From: Pedobacter ginsengisoli
GTDB taxonomy: Bacteria; Bacteroidota; Bacteroidia; Sphingobacteriales; Sphingobacteriaceae
Assembly (NCBI RefSeq): GCF_002736205.1
Contig: NZ_CP024091.1
Coordinates: forward strand, 3,593,555 to 3,657,554
Length of the DNA: 64,000 nt
Direction: 5' to 3'
In this document: one piece after another, positions 17,016 to 25,882 of the stretch
Position numbering within the stretch: the first letter of the stretch is position 1
Layout: each line of letters begins with the position of its first letter
The notes under the pieces: model-generated
Told to the model about the DNA's origin: nothing
Databases searched by the model: none
What the model saw: the letters and a program-made list of their open reading frames with translations, nothing else
Program-made: the position numbers and the translations under genes

Positions 17016-17894
17016 ATGGAAGAATTTGAAGTGAGCGATGCTTCTAAGAAGACAAAAACCATTTATATTTCTACAATCTTCAGTATTGCATTGGTTTTAT
17101 TAATGCTGGGTATGTTGGGCTTAATATTGGTACATGCAAAAAACCTTTCTAATTACGTAAAGGAAAATATCGTGTTAAACATAATTGTAGATGAGGGCGC
17201 CAAAGAAACTGATGTTTTACAGTTTCAAAAAGAGCTTAATGTAAATCCGGCCGTTAAAACTACCCAATATGTAAATAAAGAGATGGCCGCCAGAAACTTA
17301 ACCAATGACCTTGGCGAAGATTTTGTGAATTTTCTTGGGTACAACCCCTTACTATCAACTGTTGATGTATACTTAAAAGCTAATTATGCAAACAATAAAA
17401 GTATAGATACTTTAAAAGCCAGCATTGCCAAAAACCCTGTGGTTAAAGAGGTTATATACCAGAGTTCGTTAATTGATATGGTAAATAAAAATATCAACAC
17501 CATTGGATTGATCATTTTAGGCTTTGCTGCTATTTTACTAATTATATCAGTTGCGTTGATTAACAATACCATACGCCTTGCTATTTATTCTCAGCGGTTT
17601 TTAATTAAAAGTATGCAACTAGTGGGAGCTACAAGAGGTTTTATCCGCAGACCTTTCATTTTGGTGGCTGCTTTGCATGGATTAATTGCTGCATTTATAG
17701 CTATCCTGATTTTATTAGGCATATTGTACTATGCACAAAGAGAAATTCCTGAAATTGTAATCCTTAGAAATTATACTGAATTTGGTATTGTTTTACTTGG
17801 TCTGGTTGGGGTAGGTATTTTTATTACCGCCATAAGCACCTCGTTTGCAGTGAGCAGATATTTACGTTTAAAAATTTACGATCTTTACAGATAA
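17016..17894 (+). CDS. ftsX: Cell division protein FtsX (ABC permease-like)
   Basis: From the ATG at 17016 the product has 292 residues. The TTG 14 codons upstream gives a non-homologous tail, and a -7-like TATTTTCG at 16988-16995 falls inside that tail. It has one N-terminal membrane helix (residues 15-40), a periplasmic domain of about 110 residues with NLSNYVKENIVLNIIV, and three C-terminal membrane helices with the conserved MQLVGATRGFIRRPF coupling segment. With the ATPase FtsE (not here) it controls peptidoglycan hydrolases at the septum. It is the first gene of a six-gene + strand run; its stop overlaps the next start (TAATG). Confidence 0.92.
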   Translation: MEEFEVSDASKKTKTIYISTIFSIALVLLMLGMLGLILVHAKNLSNYVKENIVLNIIVDEGAKETDVLQFQKELNVNPAVKTTQYVNKEMAARNLTNDLGEDFVNFLGYNPLLSTVDVYLKANYANNKSIDTLKASIAKNPVVKEVIYQSSLIDMVNKNINTIGLIILGFAAILLIISVALINNTIRLAIYSQRFLIKSMQLVGATRGFIRRPFILVAALHGLIAAFIAILILLGILYYAQREIPEIVILRNYTEFGIVLLGLVGVGIFITAISTSFAVSRYLRLKIYDLYR

Positions 17895-18118
17895 TGATAG
17901 AAAAAAAATCAACTCCTGTACATCAGGATTCAAAAAGCGAACTAGTTTTTACCAAAAAGAACTACCAATTATTGCTTATTAGTATTGCTATTGTTGTATT
18001 TGGCTTTATTTTAATGATAGGCACAACAGATATATACGACTTCAGAAAAACATTGCTTGCCCCAATGGTGGTATTAGCAGGTTTTGGTTTTGGAGTTTAT
18101 GCCGTATTAAAAAAATAG
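17894..18118 (+). CDS. DUF3098 family small membrane protein
   Basis: A 74-residue protein with two membrane helices (about 25-45 and 52-72) and a short charged N-terminus. The text VFTKKNYQLLLISIAIVVFGF fits DUF3098, a family found almost only in Bacteroidota between ftsX and uppP. Its start overlaps the ftsX stop by one base and uppP begins 8 bases after it, so it is cotranscribed with envelope genes. Function is unknown; a role beside FtsX or lipid-carrier recycling is only guilt by association. Confidence 0.85.
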   Translation: MIEKKSTPVHQDSKSELVFTKKNYQLLLISIAIVVFGFILMIGTTDIYDFRKTLLAPMVVLAGFGFGVYAVLKK

Positions 18119-18126
18119 ACCAATAC

Positions 18127-18921
18127 ATGAATTATTTACAGGCCCTTATTCTGGCTATAATAGAAGGGCTAACAGAGTTTTTACCCGTTTCATCAACCGG
18201 CCATATGGTTATTGCCAGTTCTTTTATGGGAATTGGAAAAGATGATTTTGTAAAGCTTTTTGAAGTGGCCATTCAACTTGGTGCAATTTTAGCCGTAGTG
18301 GTACTTTACTGGAAAAAGTTTTTTGACTTCAGTAAATGGCAGTTCTACGTTAAGTTGATTATTGCCGTTATACCGGCTTTATTTTTTGGCTTTTTATTAA
18401 ATGACTTTATAGACAATACTTTAGGCAACCCTATATTTATTGCAGTGGTATTGCTGCTTGGAGGTATTGTATTATTATTTATCGACAAGTTCTTTAAAAA
18501 TCCCACCATCCATAACGAAAGTGAGATCAGTAATTTAAGCGCTTTTAAAATTGGATGCTTTCAGGTACTTGCTGTTGTATTTCCGGGATTAAGTAGAAGT
18601 GCGGCAACAATAATTGGTGGCATGCAGCAAAAGTTAACCAGACATGCCGCAGCAGAGTTTTCTTTTTTTCTTGCCGTACCTACTATGTGTGCTGCTACTG
18701 GCTATAAATTGCTGAAAGGATATGAATTGCTTAATGCAGAGAATATCAAATTATTGCTTTTTGGAAATGTAATTGCATTTATAGTAGCAATAATTGCAAT
18801 CAAATCATTTATTGGGTTCTTATCAAAGCATGGGTTCAGAATTTTTGGCTGGTACAGGATTATTATAGGTGTGTTACTCCTTGTGTTATACTTTTCAGGA
18901 GTTGAAATGAATGTATTGTAA
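18127..18921 (+). CDS. uppP: Undecaprenyl-diphosphate phosphatase
   Basis: The 264-residue integral membrane protein removes a phosphate from undecaprenyl pyrophosphate, recycling the carrier for cell-wall synthesis and conferring bacitracin tolerance. Both BacA/UppP motifs are clear: EGLTEFLPVSSTGHM at 13-27 and PGLSRSAATIIGGM around 153-166, which holds the catalytic arginine and serine. About eight hydrophobic segments are present. The TAA stop overlaps the truB ATG by one base. Confidence 0.96.
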   Translation: MNYLQALILAIIEGLTEFLPVSSTGHMVIASSFMGIGKDDFVKLFEVAIQLGAILAVVVLYWKKFFDFSKWQFYVKLIIAVIPALFFGFLLNDFIDNTLGNPIFIAVVLLLGGIVLLFIDKFFKNPTIHNESEISNLSAFKIGCFQVLAVVFPGLSRSAATIIGGMQQKLTRHAAAEFSFFLAVPTMCAATGYKLLKGYELLNAENIKLLLFGNVIAFIVAIIAIKSFIGFLSKHGFRIFGWYRIIIGVLLLVLYFSGVEMNVL

Positions 18922-19646
18922 TGAGTGAGGGTAAAGAAGAAGCAACAGTAACAAAAACATTTCCTGATTTTAATTTTGCTGAGGGTGAGCTATTGCTCAT
19001 CAACAAGCCATACAAATGGACAAGTTTTGATGTTGTAGGCAAAATCCGCAACTCATTAAAGCCCTTGAAATTAAAAGTTGGTCATGCAGGAACTTTAGAT
19101 CCGCTTGCCACAGGTTTATTAATAATTTGCACAGGCAAACTCACCAAACAGATAGACACCTTCCAGGCCGAAGAAAAAGAGTATACAGGCACTATGGTTT
19201 TAGGTGCCACTACCCCATCTTTTGATCTGGAAACAGTTGTTGATCAGGAATTTTCATTAGAAGGAATAACTGAAGAAGCCATTTATGGTGCTACAGCTCC
19301 TTTTGTTGGCGATATACAACAATATCCGCCTGCACATTCTGCTGTTAAAGTAAATGGAGAACGCCTTTACGTGAAAGCGAGAAGAGGCGAAGAAACAGAA
19401 CTGCGTTTGCGTAATGTTACTGTTTCGGCATTTGAAATTACCAGAATAGCACTTCCTGAGATCGATTTCAGGATTATTTGCAGTAAAGGAACGTATATCA
19501 GATCTCTGATTTCTGATTTTGGTAAACAGCTTAATAACGGAGCATACTTATCTAAACTTACCCGCACACGCAGTGGAAACTTTTTACTTGAAAATGCTTT
19601 TGAGGTAGCAGATTTAGTTAACTATATTAGGCTTAAGAAACAGTAG
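18921..19646 (+). CDS. truB: tRNA pseudouridine(55) synthase
   Basis: The 241-residue enzyme makes pseudouridine 55 in the T-loop of tRNAs. The catalytic motif VGHAGTLDPLATGLL (the Asp is the nucleophile) lies near residue 54, followed by EKEYTGTMVLGATTPS, PPAHSAVKVNG and ICSKGTYIRSL. The C-terminal PUA-like extension of longer TruB proteins is short, as is common in Bacteroidota. It overlaps uppP by one base (TAATG) and is followed after 2 bases by the YitT gene. Confidence 0.96.
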   Translation: MSEGKEEATVTKTFPDFNFAEGELLLINKPYKWTSFDVVGKIRNSLKPLKLKVGHAGTLDPLATGLLIICTGKLTKQIDTFQAEEKEYTGTMVLGATTPSFDLETVVDQEFSLEGITEEAIYGATAPFVGDIQQYPPAHSAVKVNGERLYVKARRGEETELRLRNVTVSAFEITRIALPEIDFRIICSKGTYIRSLISDFGKQLNNGAYLSKLTRTRSGNFLLENAFEVADLVNYIRLKKQ

Positions 19647-19648
19647 TC

Positions 19649-20512
19649 ATGCGTGGCCATACAAAACCGAAGAAACTTAATATTGCCAAAAACATATTTC
19701 TTATAATATGCGGCATTGTTTCGGCTTGTTTTGGCTTAAAAAGTTTCTTATTGCCAAGCGGTTTTATTGACGGCGGAGTAACGGGTATTTCCCTGTTAGT
19801 AAGCAATATAACAAAGCTTAATCTTTCTTATTTGATTATCCTTATCAATATCCCCTTTGTTACGCTCGGATACAGACAAATCGGGAAGGTATTTGCCATC
19901 AAAACATCAGTTGCAATATCATTACTTGCCATTTTACTTATCATAGCTCCTTTTAAACCAATTACTCATGACCCTTTACTGATTGCCTTTTTTGGAGGAT
20001 TATTTTTGGGTGGTGGAATTGGGTTAGCCATGCGTGGTGGCTGTGTAATTGATGGTACAGAGGTGCTTGCACTATACATCAGTAAAAAAAGTACGCTAAC
20101 GGTAGGTAATATTATCCTGATTTTAAATATTATCATCTTTGCCTTTGCGGCAATATTTTTAGGAATTGATAAGGCATTGTATGCCATATTAACTTATTTA
20201 TCCGCATCTAACACAGTAGACTATATTGTTAATGGTATTGAACAATATACCGGTGTTACCGTGATCTCTGAAAAAAATGACCGGATTAAAAAATTCATTA
20301 TCAACCAAATGAAACGGGGGGTAACAATTTATAAAGGCGAGGGCGGATACGGAGAAAAAAAAGATATAGATATACTTTATACTGTTGTTACCAAACTTGA
20401 AATGAGCAAGCTCCAAACGGCAATAAGACAGATTGATCCGGATGCGTTTGTGATTCAGCAGCAAATAGCCGACATAAAAGGCGGCGTAGTAAAACGCCAG
20501 GCTTTACATTAA
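19649..20512 (+). CDS. YitT family membrane protein with DUF2179 domain
   Basis: The 287-residue protein has five or six membrane helices in the first 200 residues (DUF161 repeats: SGFIDGGVTGISLLVSN and MRGGCVIDGTEVLALYIS). A C-terminal cytoplasmic DUF2179 domain follows (GVTIYKGEGGYGEKKDIDILYTVV, IDPDAFVIQQ). Proteins of this family are widespread and poorly understood; transport or cyclic-nucleotide-responsive roles have been proposed. It lies between truB and ribF, separated by 2 and 11 bases, in the same transcription unit. Confidence 0.9.
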   Translation: MRGHTKPKKLNIAKNIFLIICGIVSACFGLKSFLLPSGFIDGGVTGISLLVSNITKLNLSYLIILINIPFVTLGYRQIGKVFAIKTSVAISLLAILLIIAPFKPITHDPLLIAFFGGLFLGGGIGLAMRGGCVIDGTEVLALYISKKSTLTVGNIILILNIIIFAFAAIFLGIDKALYAILTYLSASNTVDYIVNGIEQYTGVTVISEKNDRIKKFIINQMKRGVTIYKGEGGYGEKKDIDILYTVVTKLEMSKLQTAIRQIDPDAFVIQQQIADIKGGVVKRQALH

Positions 20513-20523
20513 TTTAAACTACC

Positions 20524-21459
20524 TTGAAAATATATAATCACTTTTCGGAATTTAAGAAGCTAAATAATGCAGTTGCTACCATAGGCACCTTTGATGGTGT
20601 ACATTATGGCCATCAGAAAATTATTAAGCGCCTTTGCGAGCTTGCTAAATCAACTGGTGGTGAGAGTGTAATATTGACATTTTTCCCACATCCAAGGTTA
20701 ATTATTGATCCTGAGAATCAGGATTTGAAAATGATAAACACAATTAATGAAAAGGCTAAAATACTTGCAGGCCTCGGTGTAGATCATTTAATCATCACTC
20801 CTTTTACCCGCGACTTCTCGAATCTTACCCCTGCGGAATATATTCAGAATATTTTGGTAGATACAATTGGCATTAAAAACCTGATTGTTGGGTATGACCA
20901 TCGTTTTGGTAAGGATAGAAAGGGTGGCCTACAGGATCTGGAAGCTTTTTCTAAAAACTTTAATTATAAGATTGAACAAATACCTGAGCAGGATATCAAT
21001 GCTGTTGCTGTAAGCTCAACAAAAATCCGTACAGCATTATTGGATGGTGATGTTGCCCTTGCTGCCAATTACCTTGGCTACAATTTCTCGATACACGGCA
21101 GGGTAATAAAAGGAGATAAAATAGGCCGTACAATTGGTTTCCCTACAGCAAACATCTTTGTTGAGGAAACTTACAAGCTTATCCCTTCGGATGGGATTTA
21201 TGCTGTAACCGTTGAAATGAACAATGAGGTATTTAAAGGGATGGCTTATATAGGTCAGCGCCCTACCATTAATGGAATGACCAGAAATATTGAGGTGAAT
21301 ATTTTTGATTTTAACAAGGAAATTTATGGTCAGGAAATTACCATGACCTTCCTGGAATTCCTAAGACACGATGTTAAATTTACCGGCCTTGAGGCTTTAA
21401 AAGAACAACTGCAAAAGGACAAAGAAGCTACCTTGGCTTATTTCAAGAAATCGTCATAA
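20524..21459 (+). CDS. ribF: Bifunctional riboflavin kinase / FAD synthetase
   Basis: The 311-residue protein makes FMN and FAD. An N-terminal adenylyltransferase domain (IGTFDGVHYGHQKII near 20, GYDHRFGKDRKGG near 123, SSTKIR near 164) is followed by a flavokinase domain (GDKIGRTIGFPTANIF near 198, then an IEVNIFDFN strand). The start codon is TTG at 20524: the N-terminus it gives (MKIYNHFSEF) matches family members, and no in-frame ATG lies upstream within the gap or before the first catalytic motif. It closes the ftsX run. ribBA of the same pathway is at 37673. Confidence 0.95.
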   Translation: MKIYNHFSEFKKLNNAVATIGTFDGVHYGHQKIIKRLCELAKSTGGESVILTFFPHPRLIIDPENQDLKMINTINEKAKILAGLGVDHLIITPFTRDFSNLTPAEYIQNILVDTIGIKNLIVGYDHRFGKDRKGGLQDLEAFSKNFNYKIEQIPEQDINAVAVSSTKIRTALLDGDVALAANYLGYNFSIHGRVIKGDKIGRTIGFPTANIFVEETYKLIPSDGIYAVTVEMNNEVFKGMAYIGQRPTINGMTRNIEVNIFDFNKEIYGQEITMTFLEFLRHDVKFTGLEALKEQLQKDKEATLAYFKKSS

Positions 21460-21517
21460 CGTCATTTAAAGCCCATTTTATTCTAAATAAAGCCTTTTTT
21501 TGCGTATATTTACGACA

Positions 21518-21877
21518 ATGAGGCCATTATTTACTCTTATACTAATAGTTTTTATCCATCTTTTTTCTTTCCATATAGTAAATGGGGAAGGTATTGATGC
21601 GGAAAAAACTAAACACACGATATTGAGTATTAATGTTAAAAAAACATTGGTTTTTAGCAAAAAAAGCAAATCATCACTCCAAAAAACCTCTTTTGATGAC
21701 CTGCCTGCTTTACAACAAGTTTTAAAGAAAACTAATTTTGGAATTTTCCTTCTTTTTAAGCGACAGGATAACCAGATAGCTTTATGCCCATTAATTGCAA
21801 ACTATTATAATTCTTTTTCATTTTCCAGTTACTCTTATATTTTTAATTTTTTGTACCCAAAACATGTTTTTTGGTAA
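21518..21877 (+). CDS. Unrecognised small secreted or membrane-anchored protein
   Basis: From the ATG at 21518 the product has 119 residues. A hydrophobic N-terminus (LFTLILIVFIHLFSFHIV) suits a signal peptide or anchor, followed by a basic, serine/lysine-rich stretch (VKKTLVFSKKSKSSLQKTSF). The C-terminus is aromatic (NYYNSFSFSSYSYIFNFLY). I do not recognise the family. It sits alone between ribF and the KefB-like antiporter, 58 bases upstream of the latter. Codon use looks like its neighbours, but the composition is low in complexity, so a spurious frame is possible. Confidence 0.5.
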   Translation: MRPLFTLILIVFIHLFSFHIVNGEGIDAEKTKHTILSINVKKTLVFSKKSKSSLQKTSFDDLPALQQVLKKTNFGIFLLFKRQDNQIALCPLIANYYNSFSFSSYSYIFNFLYPKHVFW

Positions 21878-21935
21878 TTATAATTTATACTACCCTATTT
21901 AACAATAAATTATACATTAAAAAATATGCGTTTCT

Positions 21936-24158
21936 ATGATACATTTACCAGTATTAATTACTGATCTGGGTTTAATACTTGCTGCCGCAGGTATAACTAC
22001 ACTGCTTTTTAAAAGAATTAAACAACCTCTGGTGCTTGGCTACATTTTGGCAGGATTACTTGTTGGGCCACACATTAAATTTATTCCTACTGTTACTGAT
22101 AATGAAAGCATCCATATCTGGGCAGAGATCGGGGTAATCTTCTTATTATTTAGTTTAGGACTCGAGTTTAGTTTTAAAAAGCTGGTAAAAGTTGGAGGGT
22201 CTGCATCAATAACGGCCATTGTTGAAGTAGTATTTATGTTGCTGATTGGCTTTGTAGCCGGATTGGCAATGGGGTGGTCTACAATGGATAGTATATTTCT
22301 GGGTGGTATATTATCAGTATCATCAACTACTATTATTATCAGGGCTTTTGAAGAACTTGGCGTAAAACATAAAAAGTTTGCCGGACTGGTTTTTGGAGTG
22401 CTTATTGTTGAAGATCTTGTTGCCATTTTATTGTTGGTATTATTATCAACGCTTGCAGTTAGCCAGCAATTTGCCGGTGCGGAGATGTTGGTGTCTATCC
22501 TAAAACTATGTTTCTTCCTAGTCTTGTGGTTTATTGGAGGCATATTTCTTGTACCTACTTTTTTAAAGGCCACTAAAAAATTAATGAATGACGAAACGAT
22601 GCTTGTGGTTTCTATCGCTTTGTGTTTACTTATGGTATTACTTGCCGTTAAAGTAGGCTTCTCTCCTGCCCTTGGTGCATTTATTATGGGATCTATACTG
22701 GCTGAAACTACGCAGGCAGAAAGAATAGAGCATTTAACAAAATCTGTTAAAGATCTATTTGCAGCTATCTTCTTTGTATCGGTCGGTATGTTAATTAATC
22801 CAAGCATTTTGATTGATTATGCTGTGCCTATTTTAATAATTACTTTGGCAACCGTTTTCGGCAAGTTTTTAAGCTCCGGATTGGGCGCATTGGTTTCAGG
22901 ACAACCTTTAAAAACATCGGTACAAACAGGTTTAAGCTTAGCACAGATTGGCGAGTTTTCGTTTATCATTGCAACTTTGGGGGTAACACTTAAAGTAACC
23001 AGCGATTTTTTATACCCTATAGCTGTTGCAGTATCAGCAATTACCACCTTTACTACCCCTTATCTTATTAAATTTTCGGAACCTTTTTATATGTTCCTTG
23101 AACGCAGGCTTCCTAAAAAATGGGTTGAAGGCATTAACAGATACAGTTCAAGTACAGCAGGTATAACCACATTAAGCGATTGGAAAACATTACTTAAATC
23201 GTACACATTTAACTTAATCATACATTCGGTTATTCTTATTGCCATCGTATTTTTGGGATCTAGGTATCTTCAGCCATTTATAACAAAGAATCTGATTAAC
23301 GGCAACAATGGTATTGTTATTAGCCTAATCATGACCTTGTTTATCATGACGCCTTTTTTATGGGCACTGGCTATAAGGAGAATTGAAAAAAAGGCCTATT
23401 CGCATTTATGGCTTAATAAAAAATACACTCGCGGACCACTTGTTGCTCTTGAGGTTCTACGTATTGGATTAGCCATTTTCTTTGTTGGTATTTTAATTTA
23501 TCAGTTCTATAGTACATGGATTTCAATTGTTATTGCAATAGCACTAATTGTATCTTGTATGTTCATTTTTTCGAGAAGACTACAGGGCTTTTACAACAAA
23601 CTTGAAAGTAGATTTTTACTTAACCTTAATGCCAGAGAGGCTCAAAATGCACCGCCTGAAATTTTACCATGGGATACTCACCTGGTTGAGCTTTCGGTTG
23701 CCCCAGAATCAACACTTGTTGGAAAAACCCTTGTGGATTTATCAGTGAGGGAAAAGTACGGTGTTAATATTGCGCTTATTCAACGCGGAAAAATAATGAT
23801 ACCAACACCTGGCAGAAATGAACGTTTATATCCTAATGATAAAGTTCTGGTTATTGGAACTGATGATCAACTGGCCGCTATAAAGGAACTTTTTGAAGGA
23901 AGCATAGACGAGAACATGCAATCTAGTTTCCCTAAAGAGGATATGTCACTTCAAAAAATAGTGATTAATAGCAGCTCACCAGTGTACGGCCAAACCATCC
24001 GCAATTCGGGGATTCGGGAAATGACTCAGGGTCTGGTGGTTGGAATTGAAAGAAATGGAAACCGGATACTAAATCCCGATTCGACACTTATATTCGAAAA
24101 CGGCGATATTGTTTGGATTGTAGGAAATAACAAGAAGGTTCCGGATTTGCTAAAGTAA
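21936..24158 (+). CDS. Monovalent cation:proton antiporter, CPA2/KefB-like, with two RCK_C domains
   Basis: The 740-residue protein has about twelve membrane helices over 1-540 (Na+/H+ exchanger fold: AGLLVGPH near 40, GLEFSFKKLVKVG near 74, GVLIVEDLVAILLLV near 153 with the family's acidic transport residue). The cytoplasmic tail holds two RCK_C/TrkA-C-like domains (about 565-650 and 665-740; SVREKYGVNIALIQRG and REMTQGLVVGIERNG). There is no Rossmann RCK_N domain between them, unlike E. coli KefB/C. It probably exchanges K+ or Na+ for H+ at the inner membrane and is gated by a ligand on the RCK_C pair. Confidence 0.9.
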   Translation: MIHLPVLITDLGLILAAAGITTLLFKRIKQPLVLGYILAGLLVGPHIKFIPTVTDNESIHIWAEIGVIFLLFSLGLEFSFKKLVKVGGSASITAIVEVVFMLLIGFVAGLAMGWSTMDSIFLGGILSVSSTTIIIRAFEELGVKHKKFAGLVFGVLIVEDLVAILLLVLLSTLAVSQQFAGAEMLVSILKLCFFLVLWFIGGIFLVPTFLKATKKLMNDETMLVVSIALCLLMVLLAVKVGFSPALGAFIMGSILAETTQAERIEHLTKSVKDLFAAIFFVSVGMLINPSILIDYAVPILIITLATVFGKFLSSGLGALVSGQPLKTSVQTGLSLAQIGEFSFIIATLGVTLKVTSDFLYPIAVAVSAITTFTTPYLIKFSEPFYMFLERRLPKKWVEGINRYSSSTAGITTLSDWKTLLKSYTFNLIIHSVILIAIVFLGSRYLQPFITKNLINGNNGIVISLIMTLFIMTPFLWALAIRRIEKKAYSHLWLNKKYTRGPLVALEVLRIGLAIFFVGILIYQFYSTWISIVIAIALIVSCMFIFSRRLQGFYNKLESRFLLNLNAREAQNAPPEILPWDTHLVELSVAPESTLVGKTLVDLSVREKYGVNIALIQRGKIMIPTPGRNERLYPNDKVLVIGTDDQLAAIKELFEGSIDENMQSSFPKEDMSLQKIVINSSSPVYGQTIRNSGIREMTQGLVVGIERNGNRILNPDSTLIFENGDIVWIVGNNKKVPDLLK

Positions 24159-24204
24159 GGCCTTGATTTTGATTTTACTATAACAGAGTGTACCTTGTAC
24201 ATTA

Positions 24205-25242
24205 ATGAAAATTGATCAGGAAAAGAGTGACTTTTTAGATGAGATGCTAAATCACTGGCAAGAGGAGAATCTTTTGTCGCCGGATGATGTTAACAGATTA
24301 CGTGGAAGTTATGAAACCAAAAGTTTTGACTGGCGACGTTTAGCTCAGTATTCTTTTTGGATAGCGATGGCTTGCGGAGTTATTTCGTTAGGTGCCCTGC
24401 TGATTGACAATAAAATTTTAAACTATCTGGAGCAGATTTTTACCGCCTCGGATGTGATGATTAGTATCTTATCAGCCATCGGTGCAGCTGTGCTATACTA
24501 TTTCAGTTTTAAAAGAAAAAAGCTCAAATCGCACCTGGTATTTAGTAATGAAGCTTTGGTTTTTACTGCAGTAATGTTAACTGCCAATGCCATTGCTTAT
24601 CTGGGTAAAGCCATAGATAATGGTAATTCGCACTTCTCTTTACTTATTTTAGCCTCTGTTTTTATTTACGGCATACTGGCTTATATTTTTAAATCAAGAT
24701 TGATATGGGCATTTGTTCTGATATCACTAGGTGCCTGGTTTGGCACTGAAACGGGTTATCTGTCGCGCTGGAACTGGTATTTTGTAGGAATGAACTATCC
24801 GCTTCGCTTTGTGCTTTTTGGGCTATGCCTTACCGCCTTTTCTTTTATAATTAAAAACAATAAAAAGATGGGAATGTTTTTTCAGGTAAACTATGTTTGC
24901 GGCATGGTATATCTATTTGTTTCCCTTTGGCTGCTTTCGGTATTTGGAAACTTTGGATCATTGGAAGAATGGTATTCTGTAAGGCAAATTAGCTTGTTCT
25001 ATTGGGCTTTATTATCTGCCGCATTTTGCCTCGTAAGCATCTATATAGGGTTGAAATACAGAGACGATATTGCAAGAGAGTTTGGAATTACCTTTCTGTT
25101 TATCAACTTGTATACAAGGTATTTTGAATACTTTTGGGATAGCTGGCACAAAGCACTTTTCTTTTGTGTACTGGCGGCTTCATTTTGGTTTATTGGCCGC
25201 AGGGCTGAAAAAATCTGGAACCTTGAGTTTTTAAAAAAGTAG
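24205..25242 (+). CDS. DUF2157 domain-containing membrane protein
   Basis: The 345-residue protein has a soluble N-terminal segment (to about 50; HWQEENLLSPDDVNRL, the DUF2157 signature) followed by about nine or ten hydrophobic helices that start near FWIAMACGVISLGALLI. Function is unknown; DUF2157 proteins are polytopic envelope proteins. It follows the antiporter by 46 bases and converges on the LysE-type gene with a 5-base gap. No catalytic motif is visible. Confidence 0.82.
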   Translation: MKIDQEKSDFLDEMLNHWQEENLLSPDDVNRLRGSYETKSFDWRRLAQYSFWIAMACGVISLGALLIDNKILNYLEQIFTASDVMISILSAIGAAVLYYFSFKRKKLKSHLVFSNEALVFTAVMLTANAIAYLGKAIDNGNSHFSLLILASVFIYGILAYIFKSRLIWAFVLISLGAWFGTETGYLSRWNWYFVGMNYPLRFVLFGLCLTAFSFIIKNNKKMGMFFQVNYVCGMVYLFVSLWLLSVFGNFGSLEEWYSVRQISLFYWALLSAAFCLVSIYIGLKYRDDIAREFGITFLFINLYTRYFEYFWDSWHKALFFCVLAASFWFIGRRAEKIWNLEFLKK

Positions 25243-25247
25243 GGCAC

Positions 25248-25868
25248 CTATTTTATAAAGTGTATATACACTATTTTGCATACATGATAGGCTGATAAAG
25301 CAAAGAAAAGTAAGGCAATTCCTTTGTTTACTATATAACTGCTCAGTGCAAACTTTTCCTGTATATATTGGGCAAAGCGGGCAAAGCCATATAATGCCAG
25401 GCCGGCACCAATTCCTGATCCTATACTAAAAACAGACAAAGAAAGATAACCAATATCTATCCACTCGTGCGATATTAAATATGTTCCAACGAATAGCCAA
25501 TATGGTATTTGCATTGGGTTAACAACACCTAAAAGCAAACCATATTTTATACTGTCCTTTTTCGAATAATCGGCTTTTGGCATCTCTTTACGTGACCTCC
25601 AGGTAATTACGCCTAATATTCCGAACATAAAAACCATGATAACATCAATAATGTTATCGAGCTGAATTTCGCTCGACAACCATTGCACAAAACGCATCAC
25701 ACCAAAAGTGAAAAGCATTTCGACAAGAGAAAATGCGCCAATAAAATATAAAGCCTGACGAATCCCTCTTGTTATTGTTATTTGAACTACGGTAAGATTA
25801 ATATTACCTGGTGGGATGTATCCAACCATATTTAAAACTATCCCGAGAAAGAGTGTTAAAAAAAGCAT
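25248..25868 (-). CDS. LysE family amino-acid exporter-like protein
   Basis: The 206-residue protein has six predicted membrane helices and the N-terminal pattern of the LysE/RhtB superfamily (VGYIPPGNINLTVVQITITRGIRQAL, with the conserved proline-glycine-asparagine loop, and GVVNPMQIPYWLFVG in the repeat). Family members export amino acids or related small molecules by proton exchange. Substrate is not readable. It ends 5 bases from the DUF2157 gene (convergent) and begins 15 bases after the uvrA stop on the same strand, so it may be read from the uvrA transcript. Confidence 0.85.
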   Translation of the reverse strand: MLFLTLFLGIVLNMVGYIPPGNINLTVVQITITRGIRQALYFIGAFSLVEMLFTFGVMRFVQWLSSEIQLDNIIDVIMVFMFGILGVITWRSRKEMPKADYSKKDSIKYGLLLGVVNPMQIPYWLFVGTYLISHEWIDIGYLSLSVFSIGSGIGAGLALYGFARFAQYIQEKFALSSYIVNKGIALLFFALSAYHVCKIVYIHFIK

Positions 25869-25882
25869 GCGCGAAGATACAA

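Noticed and set aside
22040..22807. A 255-codon frame antisense to the KefB-like antiporter
   Set aside because: It is a shadow of a hydrophobic coding sequence with no family features, no start signal and no promoter.
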